DNA of 64,000 bases, taken from NCBI RefSeq assembly GCF_900105865.1, contig NZ_LT629804.1:1860001-1924000 (forward strand), in the 5' to 3' direction. The notes below the pieces were generated by a model, which saw only the letters and a program-made list of their open reading frames with translations, made no database searches and was not told the origin of the DNA. The DNA is from Arcanobacterium phocae (lineage in GTDB: Bacteria; Actinomycetota; Actinomycetes; Actinomycetales; Actinomycetaceae). Below, one piece after another: positions 17,666-25,537 of the stretch (positions are counted from its first letter, which is position 1; every line of letters starts with the position of its first letter). A program made the position numbers and the translations under genes.

Positions 17666-18349
17666 TTATTTTGCAAGCCGTGGGTCAATCGCTTTACGAG
17701 ATGCCAGAACTTGGTCGACTAATCCGTATTCTTTTGCTTGCTGAGCAGTAAGGATCTTATCGCGAGCAATATCGTTCTTGACGATCTCGCGGTCTTTACC
17801 GCTGTGCGCAGCAAGGGTATCAATGAGCCAATCGTTCATACGGTCTATTTCGTCCGCAACAATGGCAATATCCGATGCTTGGCCTTGAACACCTTCCATT
17901 GCTGGCTGGTGGATAAGAATACGAGCATTTGGCAGAGCTAGACGACGTCCTGGACTACCCGCTGCAAGAAGAACAGCCGCTGCCGAGGCAGCTTGCCCCA
18001 AGCAGACTGTCTGGATCTGTGGCTTAATGTACTGCATCGTGTCATAGATTGCGGTTAGCGCCGTAAACGATCCACCTGGGGAATTGATATACATCGTAAT
18101 TGGCGATTCTGGATCGGTTGATTCCAGAACGAGCAACTGTGCCATGACATCATCAGCTGATGCGTCATCCACCTGAACGCCAAGGAAAACAATGCGGTCT
18201 TCAAACAGCTTCGCATATGGATCTTGACGCTTGTAACCGTATGGTGTACGTTCTTCAAAGTTCGGTAAAATGTAGCGGTTTGATGGCATTTGTGGTGCGA
18301 TACCACCGGGCATCATATGCATCTGATTTGGGTTCATTGAATTCATCAT
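17666..18349 (-). CDS. clpP2: ClpP protease subunit, second paralogue
   Basis: Serine protease subunit of the Clp complex. The catalytic Ser122 is in GQAASAA, His147 in ILIHQPA, and the Asp is in NDIARDK (about residue 193). The oxyanion segment YINSPGGS is at 88-94. It has a Met- and Pro-rich N-terminal extension of about 25 residues before the conserved part, as actinobacterial ClpP2 proteins often do. Its start is 14 bp after the clpP1 stop, so the two are co-transcribed, and actinobacterial ClpP1 and ClpP2 usually form a mixed tetradecamer (family knowledge). Confidence 0.95.
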   Translation of the reverse strand: MMNSMNPNQMHMMPGGIAPQMPSNRYILPNFEERTPYGYKRQDPYAKLFEDRIVFLGVQVDDASADDVMAQLLVLESTDPESPITMYINSPGGSFTALTAIYDTMQYIKPQIQTVCLGQAASAAAVLLAAGSPGRRLALPNARILIHQPAMEGVQGQASDIAIVADEIDRMNDWLIDTLAAHSGKDREIVKNDIARDKILTAQQAKEYGLVDQVLASRKAIDPRLAK

Positions 18350-18363
18350 CTGCGTTTCTTTCC

Positions 18364-19005
18364 TCAGTTCTGACCATCATGTGGTGCGACGTTTTGCATT
18401 CCGCCACCACCGACAACGGATGAGGCGTCTTCAATAATATGGTCTACGAATCCATATTCAAGTGCTTCATGAGCGGTGAACCAGTGATCCCGATCAGAAT
18501 CTTCAAGGATTTGTTCCACGGTCTTGCCCGTATGCTTTGCATTGAGTTCAGATAATTCTTGTTTCATTTGCAAAATCAGATCTGCATTAATACGAATCTC
18601 CGTGGCAGTACCACCAGCGCCACCTAACGGCTGATGCATAAGCACCCGAGTGTGTGGCGTAATGTAACGCTTGCCTTTAGCGCCAGCAGTCAGCAAGAAC
18701 TGCCCCATTGACGCAGCTAATCCCATGCCTACAGTTGCAACATCTGGCTTGATGTACTGCATCGTGTCAAAGATTGCCATGCCTGCTGTTACCGAGCCAC
18801 CAGGCGAGTTAATGTACAGATAGATGTCCTTATCAGGATCTTCCGCGGCCAATAGGAGGAGCTGAGCACAAATAATGTTTGCGTTTTCGTCCTTAACCTG
18901 ATCGCCGAGCCAGATGATGCGCTCTTTGAGGAGACGGTTATAAATTGAATCGCCTAGTCCGAGGCCATTTGCGTTGCCTCCGGCGAGCTGTGGCGTGGTA
19001 GTCAC
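18364..19005 (-). CDS. clpP1: ClpP protease subunit, first paralogue
   Basis: Catalytic Ser99 lies in GLAASMG, His124 in VLMHQPLGG, and the Asp in EDSDRD. The segment [12 protein letters not shown] is conserved. First gene of the clpP1-clpP2 pair. It lies downstream of tig but is separated from it by the tig terminator and palindromic repeat copy 2, so a promoter is expected in about 19010-19155. The GAAGGAGAA just before its ATG is a good ribosome-binding site. Confidence 0.96.
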   Translation of the reverse strand: MTTTPQLAGGNANGLGLGDSIYNRLLKERIIWLGDQVKDENANIICAQLLLLAAEDPDKDIYLYINSPGGSVTAGMAIFDTMQYIKPDVATVGMGLAASMGQFLLTAGAKGKRYITPHTRVLMHQPLGGAGGTATEIRINADLILQMKQELSELNAKHTGKTVEQILEDSDRDHWFTAHEALEYGFVDHIIEDASSVVGGGGMQNVAPHDGQN

Positions 19006-19159
19006 GTATTCTCCTTCGTTGTGGCATTAAAACCAAAATTGTTTCCGTAAGACCTCAACACGATCTTACGTATTTCCATATATGAGAGTACCCTGCTTTG
19101 GCCTTATTTTCCTATATGCGTTCGCTAGTGGCGTGGGCGGACAGGTGTCCCTCAAACTG

Positions 19160-19208
19160 GGCAATAACGCAAACCTCGGCGATATAGATCCCAGTTTGCG
19201 CTATTGCC
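19160..19208. repeat. 49-bp palindromic repeat, copy 2
   Basis: Left arm GGCAATAACGCAAACCT and right arm ending GTTTGCGCTATTGCC, with a loop containing GATATAGAT. The arms have two mismatches and are the most degraded of the four copies. The total length is again 49 bp. It sits between clpP1 and tig. Confidence 0.85.
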
Positions 19209-19237
19209 GCGTTTCTCAACCGCGAACCGTTACCCAA

Positions 19238-19276
19238 AAGAAAAAGGGACCACACCGCACAGGTATGGTCCCTTTT
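19238..19276 (-). terminator. Terminator of tig
   Basis: On the minus strand AAAAGGGACCA and TGGTCCCTTTTT form the stem, ending in a run of T residues (CCTTTTTCTTTT), 11 bp after the tig stop. It separates tig from clpP1. Confidence 0.88.
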
Positions 19277-19286
19277 ACGTTAAGTG

Positions 19287-20813
19287 TCAGGCAAGAGCCA
19301 TAATGGTCTTACGTGCCTTACCAGCCTTTTCAGCTTCGAGTACGCGTGCCTTTTCAGCGTCATCTGCAGCCTCAAGGTAAGCAATAACTTCGTCTACCTT
19401 GTGAGCGGATGGGTCAAACTCGCCAGCAGCTTCAGTTGCTTCTGCTTTCTTTTCAGCCTTCTTAGCCTTTGGTGCCACAACCTTCACCTTCTTCTCCTGA
19501 GCGGAGAAGTCTGGAACAGTTTCGCCTTCTGGGGCTTCGCCGAGGATCTCGGTTACGTCAACGACGGTACCGTTTTCATCCTCTACCTTTGCGAGGCGCA
19601 GAGCTGCGATGAGACCCTTGTTGCGTGCGATCTCACCAGCAAATGCACCGATCTGGTTGGTCTGAGCAGCAGCCTGGATGAACTGGTTCGGGTCCATGCC
19701 GTACATCTGTGCCTGAGAGACGAGGAACTCGATGAGTTCGTCCTGAGCCACATCAACGTTGAATGCCTTGGCGTATGCGTCAAGAAGAATCTGGGTACGA
19801 AGTGCTTCTTCGATCTCGCCACGGATTTCTGCACCATGGGAGTCGTCGCCCTCTTTGCCCTCACGCTCGAGGTGATTCTTTACTTCTTCTTCAATCACTG
19901 ATTCTGGAAGTGGGAACTCAACTGCCGCGAGAAGTGCTTCGGAAAGCTTCTGGGTTCCTTCAGCAACTGCATCGTTACCCTTGTTCTTTGCGGCGGTCTT
20001 GCGGAGGTCTTCCTTGAGTTCGTCGATAGTGTCGAACTCGGAAGCGAGCTGTGCAAAATCATCGTCTGCTTCTGGGAGCTCGGATTCCTTCACAGAGTGA
20101 ACGGTGATCTTGACGTTTGCATCTTCACCTTCATGAGCGCCGCCCATGAGCTCAGCAGTGAATTCGACTTCGTCGCCTGCCTTGGCACCGGTAAGTGCTT
20201 CGTCTTGGCCTTGAAGCATGTTGCCGTCACCGATCTTGTAAGAAACACCGGAGACGTCGTCAATCTCTTCACCATCGATTGTGGCAACCATGTCAATGTT
20301 GACGTAATCACCCTTAGCAGCTGCACGATCAACTGAGGTGAGGGTTGCGAAACGCTCACGGAGGGAGTCGAGCTCGGCGGCGACGTCGTCGTCAGAAACA
20401 GCAACGGAGGAAACCTTAACGGTCATGGATGCTGGGTCTGGGAGGATGATCTCTGGACGAACATCAACTTCGACGGTGAACTTCAGGGCGGTGGTGTCAT
20501 CTTTGCCCTTCATTTCTGGAACTTCGTCAATAGCGATTTCTGGGCGCGCCATTGGGAAGATGTCAGCTTCTGCAACAGCTTGCTGGTAGAACTGGTCCAT
20601 GCTGTCATTGATTGCTTGCTCAATGATGTAGCCCTTGCCGATCTTCGCTTCGAGGATGCGACGTGGGGCGTGACCTGGACGGAAGCCTGGGATGTTGACC
20701 TGCTTGGCGAGAGTCTTCGCGGCTTTCTCGTAGTCTGGACCGAATTCTTCGGCGGTCACTTCGACGGTTAGCTTGGCGCGGGTCTCGCTGAGGTACTCAA
20801 CGGAATTCTTCAC
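19287..20813 (-). CDS. tig: Trigger factor (ribosome-associated chaperone)
   Basis: Ribosome-bound chaperone and prolyl isomerase. The N-terminal ribosome-binding domain carries the signature GFRPGHAPR. The FKBP-like domain starts at about residue 155 (GDYVNIDMVATIDGEE), followed by the helical C-domain. A charged Lys/Ala/Glu linker and a short helical tail (VDEVIAYLEAADDAEKARV) extend the C-terminus, as in many actinobacteria. The GTG at 20811-20813 (reading VKNSVEYL) is chosen because GGAGA lies 8 nt upstream and trigger factors start this way. The open frame continues upstream but encodes no family sequence. The protein is 508 aa. Confidence 0.95.
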   Translation of the reverse strand: MKNSVEYLSETRAKLTVEVTAEEFGPDYEKAAKTLAKQVNIPGFRPGHAPRRILEAKIGKGYIIEQAINDSMDQFYQQAVAEADIFPMARPEIAIDEVPEMKGKDDTTALKFTVEVDVRPEIILPDPASMTVKVSSVAVSDDDVAAELDSLRERFATLTSVDRAAAKGDYVNIDMVATIDGEEIDDVSGVSYKIGDGNMLQGQDEALTGAKAGDEVEFTAELMGGAHEGEDANVKITVHSVKESELPEADDDFAQLASEFDTIDELKEDLRKTAAKNKGNDAVAEGTQKLSEALLAAVEFPLPESVIEEEVKNHLEREGKEGDDSHGAEIRGEIEEALRTQILLDAYAKAFNVDVAQDELIEFLVSQAQMYGMDPNQFIQAAAQTNQIGAFAGEIARNKGLIAALRLAKVEDENGTVVDVTEILGEAPEGETVPDFSAQEKKVKVVAPKAKKAEKKAEATEAAGEFDPSAHKVDEVIAYLEAADDAEKARVLEAEKAGKARKTIMALA

Positions 20814-21061
20814 TGGGATTTCTCCACTCACGTATTCGGGGGCCGTGGCCCGTTGGGTTCGCCGTTTGGGTGGCGAACGTCTGTCAGAGGCGCAGAGCTG
20901 TTTTCTAGCTATGACGCAACGACGCCGATCTGGCACGTTACGTTTGCGCATACTGTTCCATCATAAAACATGTAACGGCTAAGGTCTGCATTGATAGGCA
21001 ATGAAGGTAAACACAACTAACAAAAAGTCCGAGACTCAACTGAGTCTCGGACTTTGTTTGG

Positions 21062-21135
21062 TCGGGATAGCGGGATTTGAACCCACGACCTTCCGCTCCC
21101 AAAGCGGACGCGCTACCAACCTGCGCTATATCCCG
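21062..21135 (-). tRNA. tRNA-Pro (anticodon TGG)
   Basis: Cloverleaf on the minus strand: acceptor CGGGATA/TATCCCG, anticodon stem TCCGC/GCGGA with loop TTTGGGA (anticodon TGG), and T-loop GGTTCAAATCC. The discriminator is A and CCA is encoded (21059-21061). Confidence 0.95.
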
Positions 21136-21274
21136 TCGCTCTAAAAACTTTAAAGGACTTTTTGAAAAAATTCTAATCCGAAACAATCTTGAGGTTCAGA
21201 TCACGTTTAGAAGACCTATTTTGCACACAGCGACTTCACTTGCTAAACTCAATGAGTCGGTTACGGCTGGCAAA

Positions 21275-21345
21275 GCGAGTGTAGCTTAATGGTAAAGCCT
21301 CTGCCTTCCAAGCAGATGACGCGAGTTCGATTCTCGTCACTCGCT
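21275..21345 (+). tRNA. tRNA-Gly (anticodon TCC)
   Basis: Acceptor GCGAGTG/CACTCGC, anticodon stem TCTGC/GCAGA with loop CTTCCAA (anticodon TCC), and T-loop AGTTCGATTCT. Discriminator T; CCA is not encoded. Confidence 0.95.
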
Positions 21346-21671
21346 CTTTTCATACCCATTTCAGCTCTGCGTTTTACGCTAAACACGCCAAACCCTCGCC
21401 AGAAAACCTAAATCATTGTAAGGTGACTCAAATCACACCATATCTAAAAGCTCTCTGAGTGGAGTCTGGGAATTCCCTGAAAGCCTTGTTTTATAGGGCG
21501 TGTCGAGGTAGGCGCTTTAGCCACTCAGACGTTATCTTGTGCGCTAGCTCGCATAGGAAATCAATTCTTATGTAGCGAGCGGTGGATTGTACGACTACAG
21601 TTTTAGTTGAACCACTTAACCATTCGATCAATCAGAAATATGATTGACAGGAAACATTTAGGAGATTCTAA
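21346..21671 (+). other. Gene-free leader with possible RNA structure before the LAKTG protein
   Basis: These 326 bp hold no gene. CTGAGTGG (21454-21461) is complementary to CCACTCAG (21521-21528) and would enclose about 60 nt. GCTCGC (21547-21552) pairs with GCGAGC (21575-21580). TCAATCA and TGATTGA flank GAAATA just before the ribosome-binding site AGGAG. I cannot match it to a known riboswitch. Confidence 0.35.
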
Positions 21672-22520
21672 ATGAAGAATTTTAAGAAGGGTGCAGCATT
21701 CGGTGTTGCATTTGCAGTAGCAGGTCTTGGTCTTGCAGCTCCAGCTTTCGCAGCTGAGGACGCAACTCCAACCAAGCCTTCATGCGACACACTTCCAATC
21801 TCTGAGCGCATCCTCTGCCTCAAGGGCGACCCAAACGTTCAGAAGCTAGTCGGTGACCCATTTGAGAAAGAAAACAAATTCATCGAAAAGCAACAAGCCG
21901 AAATGAACGATCTGATCGAAAAGATCGCCAGCGAATCTTTTGAGAAACTCCCCATAGAAGATCAAAACAAACTTCTCAACAGCGTTCAAAACAAGAGTGA
22001 CGCGATTGCTGAAGTTAAGAAAGCGGTAGCCGAGAACAAGAAAGCTATCGCGGAAGCACAACGCAAGGCCAAGCGCAACGCTAAGTTTGAAGATTACAAG
22101 AAGGACCCAAACGTCCAGGAAGCCACCGAGAACCTCAGCCTTGGTATCGAAGGCAAGGAAACCCTCAAGTCTCGCCTCGACCGCTACAAGAAGGACCCAA
22201 ACGTCCAGGAAGCCACCAAGGATCTCCGCCGCGGCATCAAGGGAGAAGAGACCCTCAAGTCTCGCCTCGACCGCTACAAGAAGGATCCAAACGTACTAGA
22301 AGCAACCGAAGGCCTTGCCGAATACCTCAAGGATGGCTCTGCAAAGACCGATTCAAAGAAGGAAATCACTCCAGCCATGAAGCTCACCCCAGCCAAGAAG
22401 GCTGAAGAAGCTAAGAAGGGTGAACTTGCTAAGACTGGTGTTGCAGTAGGCGCTCTCGCTGGCATCGCAGCTCTTTCCACCCTTGGTGGTGCAGTAACTC
22501 TTCGTCGTCGCAACCACTGA
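21672..22520 (+). CDS. Sortase-anchored repeat surface protein (LAKTG)
   Basis: Predicted secreted, cell-wall-attached protein of 282 aa. It has a signal peptide (residues 1-28, ending AAPAFAA), a highly charged helical body, and a C-terminal sorting signal: LAKTG (252-256), a hydrophobic stretch, then RRRNH. The body contains four DPNV-centred units, of which the middle ones (YKKDPNVQEAT followed by GIEGKETLKSRLD or GIKGEETLKSRLD) are near-identical tandem repeats. One cysteine pair lies near the N-terminus (CDTLPISERILC). AGGAG precedes the ATG. A binding partner cannot be inferred. The LAxTG form suggests a class E-type sortase, which is not in this window. Confidence 0.82.
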   Translation: MKNFKKGAAFGVAFAVAGLGLAAPAFAAEDATPTKPSCDTLPISERILCLKGDPNVQKLVGDPFEKENKFIEKQQAEMNDLIEKIASESFEKLPIEDQNKLLNSVQNKSDAIAEVKKAVAENKKAIAEAQRKAKRNAKFEDYKKDPNVQEATENLSLGIEGKETLKSRLDRYKKDPNVQEATKDLRRGIKGEETLKSRLDRYKKDPNVLEATEGLAEYLKDGSAKTDSKKEITPAMKLTPAKKAEEAKKGELAKTGVAVGALAGIAALSTLGGAVTLRRRNH

Positions 22521-22622
22521 TTTAAAGCTAGATAGAATGTAATAGCACTATCTATCTGACTTCAAAAAACTAAGGTGTGGCCCGCAGGATTTCCTGCGGG
22601 CAACACCTCTATGTTCTACCAC

Positions 22623-22790
22623 TTAACGAGATTCTTTGAACTCCACATGCTTGCGCACAACTGGATCATACTTCTTGAGCACCATCCGGTCTGGCGTATT
22701 GCGACGATTCTTCTTTGTGACATACGTAAAGCCAGTACCTGCCGTGGACACAAGCTTAATGATTGGACGGACATCCGCAGCCTTAGCCAT
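22623..22790 (-). CDS. rpmG: Ribosomal protein L33, zinc-independent form
   Basis: 55-aa large-subunit protein ([16 protein letters not shown] is the family core). Zinc-ribbon L33 has two CxxC pairs; here both are absent, and the protein contains no cysteine. It is the last gene of the S14-L36-L28-L33 operon, 8 bp after rpmB. Such cysteine-free paralogues replace the zinc forms when zinc is scarce (known in mycobacteria and streptomycetes). Confidence 0.93.
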   Translation of the reverse strand: MAKAADVRPIIKLVSTAGTGFTYVTKKNRRNTPDRMVLKKYDPVVRKHVEFKESR

Positions 22791-22798
22791 TTTCTACC

Positions 22799-23032
22799 TC
22801 ACAACTCTCCGCGCCGAATCAAATCAGCAGCAACAGCATCGATCCCTTTTGAATCGATTGTTTTGATTCCCTTTGCACTCACAGTCAGAGTAATCGTGCG
22901 CTTGAGTGAGGGAACATAATACCGTTTATTTTGCAGGTTCGGGTTGAATCGACGGCTCGTACGCTTATGCGAATGAGACACCATCTTGCCAAACTGCGGT
23001 TTACGGCCAGTCACTTGACAATATGTGGCCAT
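22799..23032 (-). CDS. rpmB: Ribosomal protein L28, zinc-independent form
   Basis: 77-aa protein with the L28 N-terminus [15 protein letters not shown] and the core [16 protein letters not shown]. It has only one cysteine, so the four-cysteine zinc site of the other L28 class is lacking. Its ATG overlaps the rpmJ stop by one base (TAATG), showing coupling within the zinc-starvation operon. Confidence 0.93.
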   Translation of the reverse strand: MATYCQVTGRKPQFGKMVSHSHKRTSRRFNPNLQNKRYYVPSLKRTITLTVSAKGIKTIDSKGIDAVAADLIRRGEL

Positions 23033-23154
23033 TACCCTTGCCTTCCTTTGAATTTTGGATTGAGCTTATTGATGACATAAACCCGTCCCCGACGGCGAAC
23101 TACTTTTGAACCCGGCTGGTTCTTTAAGCTATGCAATGATGCGCGAACTTTCAT
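23032..23154 (-). CDS. rpmJ: Ribosomal protein L36, zinc-independent form
   Basis: 40-aa protein starting [19 protein letters not shown] and ending with the basic [12 protein letters not shown]. The canonical L36 zinc ligands (three Cys and one His) are replaced, and no cysteine remains. It is preceded by a GGAGA ribosome-binding site, lies 12 bp after rpsN, and overlaps rpmB. Confidence 0.92.
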   Translation of the reverse strand: MKVRASLHSLKNQPGSKVVRRRGRVYVINKLNPKFKGRQG

Positions 23155-23166
23155 AACCGTCTCTCC

Positions 23167-23472
23167 TTACCAAGATGATTTAGTGACACCAGGCAAGAGA
23201 CCTTCATGTGCCATTTTCCGGAATCGAACACGCGACAGCCCAAATTTCCCAACGAATCCGCGCGGCCGCCCGTCTACAACATCTCGGTTACGGAGCCGAG
23301 TTGGCGATGCATCTCGTGGTAACGCATGGAGTGCACGCATCGCTTCATCCCGTTCACTCGCCGATAAATTGACGTCTACTGACATTTTCTTCAACTGTGC
23401 GCGACGCTCGGCATATTTTGCCACTATTTCTCGTCTACGCTGGTCGGCTACGATTTTCGATCGTTTTGCCAC
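23167..23472 (-). CDS. rpsN: Ribosomal protein S14, zinc-independent form
   Basis: 101-aa small-subunit protein of the long, cysteine-free S14 class ([17 protein letters not shown] at the start; [19 protein letters not shown] at the end). First gene of the four-gene zinc-starvation operon. The GTG start is supported by GAGGTGATG just upstream. Two Zur-like palindromes lie 14-65 bp upstream, in the divergent promoter region. Confidence 0.94.
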   Translation of the reverse strand: MAKRSKIVADQRRREIVAKYAERRAQLKKMSVDVNLSASERDEAMRALHALPRDASPTRLRNRDVVDGRPRGFVGKFGLSRVRFRKMAHEGLLPGVTKSSW

Positions 23473-23485
23473 TCACATCACCTCT

Positions 23486-23500
23486 TGAGAATTGTTCTCA
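23486..23500. promoter_or_regulatory. Zur-like box 1
   Basis: TGAGAATTGTTCTCA: six-base arms TGAGAA/TTCTCA around TTG, 14 bp before the rpsN start. The shape is close to actinobacterial Zur sites (TGAAAATGATTTTCA type). The gene content of the operon independently supports Zur control. Confidence 0.75.
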
Positions 23501-23520
23501 TCTAATTACTCTGCCATAAT

Positions 23521-23536
23521 AGAGAATAGTTCTCAT
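23521..23536. promoter_or_regulatory. Zur-like box 2
   Basis: AGAGAATAGTTCTCAT: arms GAGAA/TTCTC around TAG, the same arms as box 1, 31 bp before the Mrf-like gene. The two boxes are centred about 35 bp apart, so one site probably serves each direction. Confidence 0.72.
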
Positions 23537-23566
23537 TAAGGCAAGTGCACTGATCGAAAGGACACT

Positions 23567-24625
23567 ATGACTACGCGCACGCTCCACGTCATTTCCAGCA
23601 CCAACCAGTTACTGACGGATCTGCTTAGCTTGGCTTTAAACGCGAACCCTGACAACACATGGCAAACACAAGTGATTTTTGACGACGACGCAGCCCCGCA
23701 AATCGGAACTGCCCTATTCACATCCGTTTCCGGGAAGACCTATCGCATTGAACTCACTGGAACGTGCATCACGTGCGCAATCCGCGTAGCAATGATTACT
23801 TTTGTAGACAGTCTTAATACACCTGAAACGTTCTTGTTCTTGCCTGCCGGAATTGAACTCGCACACCTATGCCCCGGATTGCACAACGACCTAGCAGAAC
23901 GGCATATCATCCTTGGTGCAGTCATGCACAGCATTGAGGCGACGAACGCTCCCGCTGAACTCTTAACACACATACCCCTCAGCGATCATGGATCTAACTT
24001 AACCCCAGATGATGAACGCTGCTTAGCTGAAATACACGCACTCAATCTTGGTTATGCAGACCTTATTTTGCTCACCGGAGATCATGATAGTGCAGGTGGC
24101 GAGCTAGTCGAGCATCTACGTGCTCACGATACGTTGCTTGCCAACCCGTTCGAAGATAATATCCTTGCCATAGCCCGATCACTCGTTCATCGTCCAGAAG
24201 ATGCCCTAGAACGTATCCATCCAGCCACGATTCAGGCCTGGGGCGGACCCGACGGGCACGGGACGTGGACACTGGATCTCACGTCTCAGCGGGCATTCCA
24301 TCCAGATCGTCTGTTCGATTTTGCAGAACAGCTGGGCGAATACGGAGTATGTGCACGCGGTTGTTTCTGGCTGGCGTCACGGCCAACAACTATCTGTTCT
24401 TGGGATGCACTCGGTGGCTCTGTCGCTATATCATCCGCTGGTTCGTGGGACACACCTGCCGATGCGCAGACACATATTGTTATTGTGGGAATCGGAGATA
24501 ACACAACAAGAGATGCTATCTCCCGCGCCTTTTCTCAGGCTCTCGCAACAGACGAGGACATGTTGTTCGCTGAGGCGGACGATGGACTAGATCAGTGGCT
24601 AGGCACCAACGTTATTGAAGGGTAA
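23567..24625 (+). CDS. Mrf-like / degenerate COG0523 (CobW-type) protein
   Basis: 352-aa protein divergent from the zinc-free ribosomal operon. The segment TGTCITCAIRVAMITF matches the CxxC motif region of the mycobacterial Rv0106/Mrf proteins, where the motif is followed by an IRDDLL-like helix. The C-terminal part (WTLDLTSQRAFHPDRLFDF, and an ARGCFWLASRP segment) is the CobW C-terminal domain. No GxxGxGKT P-loop exists at the N-terminus, so it is unlikely to be a working GTPase. Mycobacterial Mrf recruits a hibernation factor to zinc-free ribosomes (published family knowledge); a similar role here is inference. It converges with and overlaps the next gene by 14 bp. Confidence 0.75.
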   Translation: MTTRTLHVISSTNQLLTDLLSLALNANPDNTWQTQVIFDDDAAPQIGTALFTSVSGKTYRIELTGTCITCAIRVAMITFVDSLNTPETFLFLPAGIELAHLCPGLHNDLAERHIILGAVMHSIEATNAPAELLTHIPLSDHGSNLTPDDERCLAEIHALNLGYADLILLTGDHDSAGGELVEHLRAHDTLLANPFEDNILAIARSLVHRPEDALERIHPATIQAWGGPDGHGTWTLDLTSQRAFHPDRLFDFAEQLGEYGVCARGCFWLASRPTTICSWDALGGSVAISSAGSWDTPADAQTHIVIVGIGDNTTRDAISRAFSQALATDEDMLFAEADDGLDQWLGTNVIEG

Positions 24626-25397
24626 TTGCTACGACCCCAGCAATGCCGACGATGATAGCTTCCCAATACCAATACATTTTTACCAGCGCAGCAAATTCTC
24701 GCACTACCGCCGTCGGCAATGCGAGAACAGACGTGCGGGCCCCGAATGTCGCCCACGGCAAGCTCATCCGCCGAGCCAGTAAACCGGCTCGAATCATGTG
24801 ATAGTCACTGCTGACGATTCCGACCTTGGCGCTCGGACCGAAAACCCGGTCTATGATCGGAGCGCTCAAGGATATGTTCTCGTTCGTCGTCGTCGAGCGA
24901 TCTTCCTGGAGAACAGTGAACGTATCTGGTGCCTGTTGTCCAATGTAACGGCTCATCGCCTCAGCTTCCGAAATCACTTCGTCAGCGCCTTTACCGCCTG
25001 AGCACAACACCGTGCGTGCACCGCTTGCACGGGCAACCGCAATTCCAGCGTCTAAGCGACGAGCCAGCGACGGCGTCACCTCGGTGCCAAGCAAGCCAGC
25101 TCCCAGGACAACAACGGCATCTAGTGGCCCATCGGGACGACGTCGTCCGCGCTGAACCACCATAAAAAGAAAAATAAGAAACTCAAGGAGCACAACCCCT
25201 ACCCCGGCCGCATAACCCCAAGCGATACCACCAGCCCGTAGCCCATGAATGATACTCGAAAACCAGGACATAACTATGCCAGCAACGATGAACCTTGCCG
25301 CCCACTTTCGATAGCGCGGTGAACGCAATCGCTCAAGCCCAAACAACACCAGAGCAACTGCACTGCTCACACACAGCAGTTCCAACACATAGGCCAT
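24612..25397 (-). CDS. YdcF/SanA-like membrane protein (DUF218)
   Basis: Three or four N-terminal membrane helices (residues 1-82) precede a DUF218 domain with its usual blocks: VVVLGAGL (about 97), CSGGKGADEVISEAEAM, EDRSTTTNENI (about 165) and SSDYHMIRAGLLARR (about 200). One more hydrophobic stretch closes the protein. DUF218 proteins are envelope-associated (ElyC/SanA are linked to envelope polymer synthesis in E. coli), but the reaction is not established. It converges with the Mrf-like gene. Confidence 0.85.
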   Translation of the reverse strand: MAYVLELLCVSSAVALVLFGLERLRSPRYRKWAARFIVAGIVMSWFSSIIHGLRAGGIAWGYAAGVGVVLLEFLIFLFMVVQRGRRRPDGPLDAVVVLGAGLLGTEVTPSLARRLDAGIAVARASGARTVLCSGGKGADEVISEAEAMSRYIGQQAPDTFTVLQEDRSTTTNENISLSAPIIDRVFGPSAKVGIVSSDYHMIRAGLLARRMSLPWATFGARTSVLALPTAVVREFAALVKMYWYWEAIIVGIAGVVAITLQ

Positions 25398-25472
25398 TCT
25401 TCATCACCCCTTGCGTCCGCTACCAATACAACCCGCAAAAATACATGTTCATATATCCTAGCCGACGCAAGC

Positions 25473-25506
25473 AGCGGGACTGCGTTCAAAAGAACACAGT
25501 CCCGCT
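25473..25506. terminator. Hairpin after pckG
   Basis: AGCGGGACTG and CAGTCCCGCT form a 10-bp stem with a 14-nt loop, about 30 bp beyond the pckG stop. No T-run on the minus strand follows. Confidence 0.5.
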
Positions 25507-25537
25507 GGTGGCATAAAAAGTGATAGTCAGATGGTGA

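Noticed and set aside
20814-20951. N-terminal extension of trigger factor
   Set aside because: Encodes Arg-rich non-family sequence; the GTG at 20813 has the ribosome-binding site.
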